DNA of 64,000 nt from Cranoglanis bouderius (Eukaryota > Chordata > Actinopteri > Siluriformes > Cranoglanididae). Made by a program: the position numbers and the translations under genes. The notes under the pieces were generated by a model. The model worked only from the letters and a program-made list of their open reading frames with translations, did not search any database and had not been told where the DNA came from. Of this stretch, positions 54,241 to 64,000 are shown piece by piece. Location of the stretch: contig CM042567.1 of assembly GCA_023630585.1 (NCBI GenBank), positions 15,495,001-15,559,000 on the forward strand, read 5' to 3'. Each line of letters starts with the position of its first letter. Positions within the stretch are counted from its first letter, which is position 1.

Positions 54241-54685
54241 AACAATATACCCGTTACTGAAATGCTTCTTTAAGACAGGTTCTGAATTTACTGAGACACA
54301 GCACTCTCTGTTATTAATGATGTGAAGCAGCACCACAGGAGACCATTCCCTATTTCTGCTGTTTCTTTCTGTATTTGTATTTAACCTACTTGCCTAATAG
54401 CCTTTGTAGGTATGCATAGTGTATTAGGCATACAGCAGAAAATGGACTAATTAAAATATTTCACATTTCGCACTTTCAGTAGTTTAAGATGTAGTAGAGT
54501 TTACACCCTCTAGTGGTCATTTAATTATTTTTTCCCCCCGCTCAGATTAAAGTCAGACTACTACAACCACTTCAACTTCCTAACCTGTTTAGTAATTAAA
54601 GAAAATGTGTTTTTTTTTCTCTCTCTCTCTTCTAATTATAGATAAATCTGTGTCTAAGATGAAGAAAACAAATGAAATTGCAGGA
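54241..54685. other. Upstream flank of rasgrf2
   Basis: No gene or element recognised. Some of it may be promoter or untranslated first exon. Confidence 0.4.
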
Positions 54686-54689
54686 TGCA

Positions 54690-54965
54690 CCTTATTCATT
54701 CATCTTCAGTAATCACTTTATCATGGTCAGGGTCATGGTATATCTGGGAAAAATGGCAGCAAGGCAGGAGAATCCACCCCGGATGGGACGCCAGTCCATC
54801 ACCATACACCACGCACACACATTCACACACTCATTCACACCTGCTGGTTTTTGGATCGTGGGAGGAAACTGGAAAACCCAGAGGAAACCCTCTCAAACAC
54901 GGGGAGAGTACGTGAAACTCGACACAGAGAGTAACCCGAGTCCAGGACCTAAACAGCTTATACTG
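54690..54965 (+). repeat. Teleost ATTCATTCATC-type repeat
   Basis: TTATTCATTCATCTTCAGTA, GGATGGGACGCCAGTCCATC, TGGGAGGAAACTGGA and the end AACCCGAGTCCAGGACC, same family as at 22.67 kb. Confidence 0.75.
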
Positions 54966-55868
54966 GTTAAATTACCCACCGAATAAGGATAAAATAACGC
55001 AGGGTGGTTTACATAATAGAAGTAATCATATTTTAGATTTGGAACGGCACTCCTTCCTAAGAATCTCTCAAACAAAAATGAGGGCATGTAAAACTAATAG
55101 TCTTATTTAAAACTCACATCTCTCAAGCCTCTTGTAATAAATGAAACTTTAAATAGAGTAGGCATTTAAGGATAATAGTTGCTGATACATCACCGCTCAG
55201 CTCATTTGGTACAAAATGAATTATTCCAAAGATATAACATGGCTACAAAAACAAAAACAGGAAACAATGATAAACAAGAAAAGAGTAATAGAAAAATGTT
55301 TGCTTCATCGACTCACTTGATGCATGAATGCATGAGTGTCACTATATAATGAACTCTTCACACATGGAAATAATTAGTACAAGCAGGTTCAGAATGGAAA
55401 AATTAAATGAATGAATATAATTTTGTAAGAGGAATACATAGCAGTGGGTCACAATGGCATTAATATGAATTTCAACAGTAATTTAAAAAATATACATTAA
55501 AAAAAAAAAAAAAAAAAACTGTTCAATGCTTTTTCAGAAAGTGTTTGTGCTGAAAGCAATGGCAATACCAGGGGGATTATGGTGGATTACTGCTATGTCT
55601 GTCAACCCCAGAAATAGCTACACTGTTAACCCTTGCTGTATTTTATACACTTACAAACTTTATAATTGCTACTACAATACCACAACAGCATAATAATGTG
55701 TTGCATTGTGGGAAATGTATGTGTTGTCACTCTGAATTTATATTATATTACATTTTATTTAAAATTGCAGTGAATTGCGGTATGGTTTATAAAAAAAAAA
55801 AAAAGAGTACATGTAAATCACCTTACAGACAAAAATAAGCATGCAAGGCAGATAACATAGTCTCCAAG

Positions 55869-55928
<60 letters not shown>

Positions 55929-56520
55929 AATACTGACTGTAATCACTGAAGTTCGAATAGACAGTAGTCTAATATGCATTTCTGTGTAGTTAGCTAATAA
56001 CAATAGATAAGTAGCATTCTTATTATTAATAGCTAATAAGTTTATGATGTTGTTACTTTGTCTTTGACTGATGTTGCAGCATTCTGTACACCACATTAGG
56101 CCAGGGTTCATAGCCTATAGGCCTATAATCCTTAACTTGTGGCTATAAATGGTTTGAAATGTGCCTATAAGTAGTACAAATTGCAGTTTGAACTGTATAC
56201 ATTTCTAATTATTAGACTGATGTTTGGGTATCTGTAACTTTATATTTACAGGGTGAACACTGATGATTCTTTTTTCAGAAATAATGACCATAGAATTCTA
56301 CAACTGAATAAATTGCAGCACTAAATATATGACTTGAATAAAGTAAATGTACATTGTACAGTCTACATTAACTAAATATACAGTATGACATATTTGCAAT
56401 CAGAAATTACTATAACAAATTCAGTAAGCTAACTTAAATTAAATTAAATTAAATTAAACTAAACTGTATTTGTATAGCAATAGACATTTAACAGTAGAAA
56501 GCAGCTCTATAGAAATCCAG
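54966..56520. other. Intergenic, simple repeats only
   Basis: (CA)n at 55870-55927, A-runs near 55500 and 55790, an ATTAA pentamer patch near 56435 and a fragment of the TGTATAGC SINE-like family at 56463. No gene. Confidence 0.6.
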
Positions 56521-56525
56521 CTGTA

Positions 56526-58030
56526 CAGTCCACTCCAAAACTATTGGAAAGATAAGATCAATTCATTTGTTTGTGCTGTAGACTGAAGACATTTGGGTTT
56601 GAGATCAAAAAATGAATATGAGAAGAGAGTTTAGAATTTCAACTTTTATTTCCTGGTATTTATATGTATATGTTGTATTAAACAACATAGAACATAACAC
56701 ATTTTGTATCAGACCACCCAATTTGTAGGTGAGCAAAAATACTGGAACATGTGACTGACAGGTGTTTCTTGTTACCCAGGTGTATCCTGTTAGATTGATT
56801 GTTTAAACATAAATAGCTCTGAACATCTACTCTTGGTTTTAGCCTTCAGTTTCACCTGTGAAGTCTGCATTTGTTGTTAAAAAAAAGAAGGATAAGCCAA
56901 CATCAAGATCAGAGAGCTGTCTATGGGAGAAAAGCAAGCTATTTTGAAGCTGAGAAAAGAGGGAAAATCAAACAGAGGCGGTGCACAAACATTGGGCATA
57001 GCCACTACAACAATGGAATGTCCTGAAAAAGAAAGAAACACTGGTGTACTGAGCAACAGACACCGAATGGTTCGGCCAAGGAAAACAACAGCAGCTGATG
57101 ACAGCTGTGAGAGCTGTGAAGAAAAACCCAAAAACAACAGTCAGTGACATCACCAACAACCTCCACAGCGCAGGGGTGAAGGTATCACATGTTCTACTCT
57201 TTGAAGACGCCTTCGAGAGCAGAAACATAGAGGCCATACCACAAGATGCAAACCACTCATGAGCAGTAAGAATCAGAAGGCCAGATTGGCAGAATGCTGA
57301 GCAGAGCAGCAGAATGAATTCAGAAGTCTACAGAAACAGTAAAGTCTTTCAATTTACAGAGAAAGGCATTTCAATTAATTGGGAGGAACTTCATCATGCA
57401 GCAAGACAATGATCCAAAACACACTGCCAACTCAACAAATACTTTATCAGGGAGAAAAAGTGGAAGGTTTTAGACTGGCCAAGTCAATCACCAGACCTTA
57501 ACCCAACTGAGCAGCATTTCACCTCCTGGAGATGAGACTGAAGGGAGAAACCCCCGAAACAAACAACAACTGAAAGATTCAAGATTCAAGATTATTTGTC
57601 ACATACACAGTTATATACAGTATATAACTTGCAGTGAAATGAAAACCTGGCCTACTCCTCTTTAGAGTGTGCATTAAATACTAAATTAAAAATAAAAATC
57701 AGAAATGAATAAGAAATAATAAGAAATAAGATAAGAAATATGAGCTATATGTACAGGAATGTGCAAAAAATGATGAACAAAATTAGCATGGAATGTGCAT
57801 AAAATGGTTGTATAAAATATGCAGTATGTACAGTACGTGTAGTAACAATACCATACAAAGTGCGGAAAGTGGCAGCGGTAAAAGCCTGGAAAGCATGCAT
57901 GCAGTTATTGCAAGCAAGGGATATGCAACCAAATATTAAGTGTTATTTACTTTAATTTACTTATCTGTTCCTATACTTTTGCTTGCCTAAAAATTGGGTG
58001 GTCTGATATACAATGTTCTGTTTTATGTTA
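56526..58030 (+). mobile_element. Decayed Tc1-like element with nested repeat
   Basis: Left end CAGTCCACTCCAAAACTATT after a TA, and inverted matching parts (TATCAGACCACCCAATTTGT / AATTGGGTGGTCTGATA) at both sides. The plus-strand transposase is broken: QDNDPKHTANST and SPDLNPTEQ remain near 57402-57515. A teleost repeat (TTCAAGATTCAAGATTATTT) is inserted at about 57575-57890. The right terminus is lost. Confidence 0.75.
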
Positions 58031-58105
58031 CAGTGCCCTCCACTAATATTGGCACCCTTGGTAAATATGAGCAAAGAAGGCTGTGAAGAATTTCAGTGTT
58101 TATGA
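58031..58105 (+). mobile_element. Isolated Tc1-like left end
   Basis: CAGTGCCCTCCACTAATATT then GGCACCCTTGGTAAATATGA, matching the right end (inverted) of the element that ends at 61010. Nothing further of the element follows here. Confidence 0.7.
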
Positions 58106-58779
58106 AACTGTTTTTGGGAAGTGCAAGTCTTTGGGGTATCCATGCAATATTATCCATGTTTACAGGAGGTGAGTCACAAATGCAGAACGAACAGAGGAGG
58201 AGTAGAGCATCAGACAGGTCCAGTGGGTGTGAGGGGCCAGAGCAGGACTGTGTAATGGACTAATTAGTGTAACATACTAGCAACAATATGCACCATTGTG
58301 TAAATACACTAATGTGCATAATCATAGTCATGCATCTGTTGCTGTTGGTGAAAGAACGGGTCCATCTTTCTTTTAGGTTTTTTTTTTACTCAAATTGAGT
58401 ATTTTGTCACAGATTAAGTTTTTAGCTTACGACTGTGCTGAATCCAGTTGTAACCGTAATATAAAAAATTATTTTCTCTCCCGGTGAACTTATATTGTAT
58501 GAAAGGGAACTATGGATTACACACAGCAAAAAGGCTGTGTATCATTTTCCTTACTTAATTCCATTTGAATTTGTATCATATTTTATCTGAAGGCTTTTCA
58601 TACAGTGCCATCTCCTGGCAGGTCATGCAAGTGACAAAGCAATCAGTGAATGTTTTTATTTTAAATTGCTCTTTCTGAAACAGAATAAATCTGTCCAGAC
58701 CCTAAACAGTGATCAGTCCAGACAGCATAAAAATCAATAAAATCACAATATAAAGAAAACCATATATGACTACTGGTTT

Positions 58780-59015
58780 GATCCTGAGCTAAGGTTGCTG
58801 TCTGTATGGAGAGAATTTCTGTTTTTGTTCTTCCTGTGTCTGTGTGGGTTTCCTTGGGGTTCTCTGGTTTCCTCCTACCTAGTAGGCAGATTGGCTATGA
58901 TAAACTGCCCCTGATTGTGAATGCCTGTTTCTGCCTCAGACTCAGTGTTCCTGGGATAGCCTCCAGATCCACTGCCACCCTAATGAGGATATAGAGGTTA
59001 CTGAAAGTGAGTGAT
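58780..59015 (-). repeat. Teleost ATTCATTCATC-type repeat, reversed
   Basis: Reverse orientation words: TCTCTGGTTTCCTCCTACC and CAGTGTTCCTGGGATAGCCTC. Confidence 0.65.
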
Positions 59016-59783
59016 GTGCGACATATTCTATAATTTCCAGTCAGGTATTACAAATGGTATATTTCAAAGGTTTTTATTGTGAAAGTAATACAATCAACAT
59101 TTGAGGTGCTCACATCACAGTAGTAACCACAGCATATCCCAGTTGCTGAATAGCTGAATATTTGTGCAGAAGTGGTCACGTGCAAAGAATAGTTTGTTTT
59201 AGGCTATTTTTGCCACTTGCTATGAGCAACATGCCACTAGGAGCATGTACAAAAACATTATACTTGTGTAAAAACCAATACATGCCATAAATGTTTCTTC
59301 TTTTAGGTCCATATCATGCCACTATTTTATTCATGTGCTGACAAACTTCCATGCATGCACATTCAGTCAACAGTTTGCCAGCATGAGGCTGCTGACTGCT
59401 AAAGACATCCAGGGAGCAAAGCAGTTCGTCACTGACTTGCTATGCTACTCCTGTGATGCATCCTGTTCTAAAGGGCCAACAGAAACAATGCCATCTGTGT
59501 GGTAGAGATACAGGGCTCAGATGCATGACTATGATGTGTCTTATGCTTTCTGTTTCATTCTGCTTGAGTCCATAATCGTTCTTTATGACACCATTATATG
59601 CAACATCCTGATTGCTGGTCACATAAATTTGTGATTGATTAGTGTTTTTAGTTGGTAAAGAGAACTGTATTGCACATCTGTCAGAACTGGAAAACATCTG
59701 GCAGGTTGGCACCCTTGATAGCAGCATTAATGTCCCTCAGTGATGAGACTGGTGAAATCTTTGAACAGATATTTATCTTTGAA

Positions 59784-61010
59784 GACCCTTGGTAAATATG
59801 AGCAAAAAAGGCTGTGGAAAATTGTCTTCGTTGTTTAACCTTTTGATATTTTGTTCAAAAGTTTCACAAAAATACTCTGCTCTCATGGATATAAAACAAT
59901 TGCAAAGACAACACAAGTTTATACAAAAAAATATATCTTTGTTAAATATAGGTGTGCTTTCATAACACTGGGTAAGACCAAGGAATATAGCTGTGATGTG
60001 CAGCAAAAGGTTGTTGAGCTTCACAAAATGGGAAGTGGCTATAAGAAAACAGCACAAGCATTGAAAATGCCCATTTTCACCATCAGGGCAATAATTAAGA
60101 AGTTCCAGTCAACTGGAAATGTTATAAATCAACCTGGAATTGGACGTGTGTCTGTATTGTCTCAACGCACTGTGAAGAGGACGGTTCAAGTGGTCAAAAA
60201 ATCTCCAAGGATCACAGCTGGAGAACTGCAGAAGTTAGTTGCTTCTTGGGGTCAGAAAGTCAACTTGAAATCCAAAACTACTTCGGATTGTACTTCAAAT
60301 GGGATCGGGTTCTATGGTCAGATGAAACCAAAATAGAGCTTTTTGGCAATAAACACCAGAGGTGGTTTTGGTGCACACAGAGAGGTAGCCTTATGGAAAA
60401 GTACCTCATGCCCACGGTTAAATATGGTGGTGGCTCTTTAATGTTTTGGGACTGTTTTTCTGCCAGAGGACCTGGACATTTTGTTAGGATACATGGTGTC
60501 ATGGACTCTATCAAATATCAACAGATATTAAATGAAAACCTGACTGCCTCTGCCAGAAAGACTAAAATGGGCCGTGGTTAGATCTTCCAGCAGGACAGTG
60601 ATCCAAAACATACATCAGAATCAACCCCATAGAAAACCTGTGGGGTGAATTGAAGAGTCCACCAGCGTGGACAGCGAAATTGGAAGGATCTGGAGAGATT
60701 CTGTATGGAGGAATGGTCTCGGATCCCTTACCATGTATTCTCCAACCTCATCAGGGATTATAGGAGAAGACTCAGATCTTGGCAAAGTATTGACTAAAAG
60801 GGTGCCAATAATTGTCGCACACCTATATTTAACTTTTTTTTTTTTTTTTTGATAAACCTGTGTTTTGTTTGCAATTGTTTATCTATGAGAGCAGAGTATT
60901 TTTGTGATTTTTTTTAAACAAGAGATCAAAAGGTTAAACAATAAAGACAAATTTTCACAGCCTTCTTTGCTCATATTTACCAAGAGTGCCAATATTAGTG
61001 CAGGGCACTG
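59784..61010 (+). mobile_element. Tc1-like element, left end truncated
   Basis: Right end CAGGGCACTG before TA, and long inverted repeats (TTAACCTTTTGATA / TCAAAAGGTTAA; ATACTCTGCTCTCATGGATA / ATGAGAGCAGAGTATTTTTG). The left side starts at ACCCTTGGTAAATATGAGC, lacking the outermost 25 bp that occur alone at 58031. Confidence 0.8.
59971..60800 (+). pseudogene. Tc1 transposase remnant
   Basis: GKTKEYSCDVQQKVVELHKM, then the HTH words GYKKTAQALKMP and TIRAIIKKFQSTG. A deletion and frameshift near 60270 lead to RVLWSDETKIELFG and VKYGGGSLMFWDCFSARG, a Trp-to-stop after MGRG, QQDSDPKHT and IENLWGEL-like remnants. First Asp, second Asp and Glu are recognisable, frame broken at several points. Confidence 0.8.
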
Positions 61011-62328
61011 TAGCTGATAAAGCTTGTCACTCTTACCTTCACTACCAATCAACGCTGAGGAAACAACTCAGCTGCACCAGTGCAGAGTCTATTGAGAAAG
61101 TTGTGGAATTTAATGGTTACCAAAAAAGTAAATATTGCAAGGATGATGCTTCAGCAAGTTGCTAAAATATTTAAATATTTAAAACAAGGAAATTTTTACA
61201 TTGATACAACTATTCACAAACAAAAAACCCTTAAACTTTAGCAGTCTGCTCAGGGTGTAATGTTTTTTGTTGAGACTGTTAGTTACAGCTGTAAATTTGT
61301 GCCATATGCTTCTTAATATATCTATTAAGAATATATTTATCAATATAGTCCCCTCCAATAGTATTGCAACAGCAAGGCCAATTCTAATGTTTTGCTGTAC
61401 ACTGAAGACATTTGGGTTTGAGATCAATAGATGAGACAATAGATCAGAATTTCAGCTTTCATTTCCTGATATTTTACATCTAAATGTGTTAAACAACTTA
61501 GAACAAGTGATCAAAAAATATTGGGACACATCACTGACACATCTTTCTTGTTGCCCATGTGTGCTGTATTAGAATAAAAAAGTAAACTTTTAACATCCCC
61601 GGTTTTGCTAAAGATTAAGTTTGGAATATAAAACCACAATTTATCTTTGTATTGGATATAATTTGCAACCTGAAATTGATCACATCCAGTCCTCCTACTG
61701 CAATTATTCTCTATCTTTATTCAAGTAATGTTTCTTGTATTTCCACAGAATTTTGGGAGAAAAAAACCCGACCTTAATCAATTTTCTTAATTACGGAATT
61801 TGAAAGTGATGCCTTGTAATGTGTCCTTTGGGCAGTGTTGTGAGATCATTTCTTGAGACTTCAAGTACTCACTACAGGCCCCTAGAGGTCAAAAGAATAT
61901 TGACCTTCGTCACAGCGATTCAAAATAGAAGCCAAAATGTCTCCGAGGCCCTCTAGTGGCTGGCTGCAGTAAAAATTTCAATCCCACCCATTCCAATGTA
62001 AGTGAATAGAAAAAGCAAACTTACTTTTTAAGTTGCAAAATTATTTTCAAATAATTATTATCATTATTTACAAATTATTTTTGGGAAGTATCTGTCTTCT
62101 TTCAGGTGCAGTAGACCTTAATATCTCCCCCGATATGCTGAATGAATTAAGTGCATTTTATAAGAGCTATTTGATAAATGATTGAACGGATGTAATTGAT
62201 TAGGTGTTTGCCAGTTTTATGGTGGACTGACATGTACCAAAGATTGGCAGTGCTGACAACTTCTGTAGCAAAGCCATGTTATTGTTCTGCTGTGAACTGT
62301 TCTTAACAAACAACCGCCCCCCCCCCAA

Positions 62329-62368
<40 letters not shown>

Positions 62369-62640
62369 ATATATATAGATAGATAGATAGTGTGTACGCT
62401 CCTTGCATAAAGAAGGGGAGTGTCTATGACCAATAAGAGCAGGTGAGAGGCAGACACACTGTCTGACCAGCTCTATCTACTGCGCAGACTTTGGCTACAG
62501 CAGCCTATAGTGCTCAGATTCTGGCTACAACTTTCTATACTGGCTCCAATTTTCACCTACTAGCAAACTCAATTAAGATAGTGACTTTCAATTTGACCAA
62601 ATTTAGGCTTCAAATTTAGGCATCCAGTCATATATACAGT
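61011..62640. other. Intergenic with a partial Tc1 end
   Basis: At 61350-61560 lies one end of the element family seen at 56.5 kb (CCCCTCCAATAGTATTG, GACATTTGGGTTTGAGATCA). Near 62326-62391 are C-run, A-run, TA and GATA simple repeats. No gene recognised. Confidence 0.6.
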
Positions 62641-62756
62641 CATTAGTATGTGTGTATATCATTGTTGTGATACCGTTATCTTATCTTGTCTTATTTATAC
62701 CCCTCTCATATCTAATGTCTGGTGTTCCCTTTGTTATTGAGGTGTGTGGTGTCATC

Positions 62757-63590
62757 ATGCCAAGATTTAAAGAGTTCTATAAGGCCTTCAAAAAAAGGTT
62801 GTCGGTGCCTATGAGTCTGGCAAGGGATTTAAAAAGATCTCCAAATTATTTGAAATACATCATTCCAGGACTGGCCGTCCCAGCAAATTCAGCCCAAGAG
62901 CAGACCATCTGTCTCCAAGAACCCCAAAATTTCATCACAGGATCTGCTAATAAGTCTCGCAACTGTTGGTGTCAAAGTGCATGCTTCTACAATCAGAAAA
63001 AGACTGCACAAATTTGACCTTGAGTTGTTTGGCCACAGTAACAGCACACATGCTTGGTGCAGACCAAAGACAGCTTTTCAGAAGAAGCACCTCATACCTG
63101 TGGAGCACTGTGGAAATGTTATGGGGTTATGGGGTTGCTTCCCTGCCTCAAGGACTGGACAGCTTGCATTCATTGATTCAACTATGAATTCTGCATCATA
63201 TCAAAGAGTGCTTGAAGATAATGTGAAGCCATCTGTCGAAAGTTGAAGTTGAACTGAAAGTGGACCTTTCAACAGGATAATGATCCTAAGGACATTAGCA
63301 AATCCACCAAGGAATGGCTCAAAAAGAAGAAATGGAGGGTTATGGAATGGCCTAGTCAAAGCCCGGATTTGAATCCCACTGAAATGTTGTGGGGGGATTT
63401 GTAACGGGCAGTACATGCAAGAAAACCCTCAAATATCTCGCAACTGAAAGAATATTGCATGTAAGAGTGGTCAAAAATTCCAGCAAGCCTGGTGGACAAT
63501 TATGCAAAATGCTTACAAGAAGTTATTTCTGCTAAAGGGAGCAATACTAGCTTCTGAGGCCAAGGGTATACTTATTTTTTCCATAGAAGA
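62757..63590 (+). pseudogene. Tc1-like transposase remnant
   Basis: Plus-strand MPRFKEFYKAFKKRL start, STIRKRLHKFDLELFGHSN, LWGCFPASRTGQLAFIDSTM, FQQDNDPKDISKSTKEWLKK (second Asp), WPSQSPDLNPTEMLWGDL (Glu) and a decayed end. A Tc1 family different from the others. Frameshifts near 62960 and 63240 and several stops. The first Asp region is deleted. Confidence 0.8.
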
Positions 63591-64000
63591 ATATCACATC
63601 TATTGATATTTCTGTTGAATAAATGATTGAAAAAGATCATTTTCCTTGTGGGTTTGTTCAAGTATATCAACTTTATTAATAGGCACTGTTTCAAAGAGGC
63701 TCAAATGTTTGCTTGTCCAAATATGTCAAAAAAGCCAACAATTTCCATGGGATGTACTTATTGTTTCACATGACTAATGTGACATTATCAACTCATTTCA
63801 TCAAATCAACTCATTTAGTTGTTTTATTCTGTTACAATTTTAAGCAAGTCTACAGGGAGTTTGGTCTCATCACATAGGACATCAATAGAGTAGCTCCCTA
63901 GCAGCTAGCTTAAATACTGTTAGCTATGCTAATGAACAATTGACAACTGTTACACTCATCTCAGCATGTCTTTTGCAATCATTTAACCCACCATGGGCAA
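63591..64000. other. 3' flank of the Tc1 remnant
   Basis: Probably the right terminal region of the preceding element (to about 63780), then anonymous AT-rich DNA. Confidence 0.4.

Overview
This window is vertebrate nuclear DNA, almost certainly from a teleost and, judging by the repeat families, probably an ostariophysan (catfish-like) fish. Evidence: split genes with GT-AG introns, long TG/TA/GA/AAT microsatellites, many Tc1/mariner copies with long inverted repeats at TA sites, and teleost SINE-like, L2 and hAT repeats. The species call is inference.

The main gene is a complete rasgrf2 (Ras protein-specific guanine nucleotide-releasing factor 2) on the minus strand. Its start codon is at 53800 and its stop at 11533-11535. 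I could assemble 27 coding exons by hand. All junctions are GT-AG, the phases agree, and the 3744-nt reading frame encodes 1247 residues. Domain order is PH, coiled coil, IQ, DH (RhoGEF), PH, REM, a Ser/Pro-rich linker and CDC25 (RasGEF). A 9-codon upstream ORF lies 16 nt before the start codon, and a polyadenylation signal lies about 50 nt past the stop. Three exons of the C-terminal part (19, 21 and 23) have microsatellites where the polypyrimidine tract should be.

Layout. 1-1400: AT-rich with simple repeats. 1400-1760: CpG-rich patch. 1999-3118: a compact intronless plus-strand gene for an unrecognised 329-residue coiled-coil protein, with a perfect CRE upstream and a poly(A) signal downstream. 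3.2-9.2 kb: intergenic with SINE-like and MITE repeats. 9.2-11.4 kb: a Sleeping Beauty-type remnant interrupted by another Tc1 piece, a MITE and a TA microsatellite. 11.5-53.8 kb: rasgrf2, its larger introns filled with transposons. 54-64 kb: upstream intergenic DNA with several dead Tc1 elements.

The mobile DNA is dominated by Tc1/mariner. There are about ten families, every autonomous-type copy is broken, and several are nested. Points of interest are two copies sharing one transposase deletion and one 97-bp hairpin promoter, a solo LTR with its 5-bp target duplication inside a transposase, a MITE at the centre of a perfect palindrome, a hAT copy with an 8-bp target duplication, a 5S-rRNA-derived SINE, and a repeated association of Tc1 ends with TG/TA microsatellites. 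I found no evidence of a wholly new biological system. The best leads are the microsatellite splice acceptors of rasgrf2, the coiled-coil gene, and the Tc1 family that spread after losing its reading frame.
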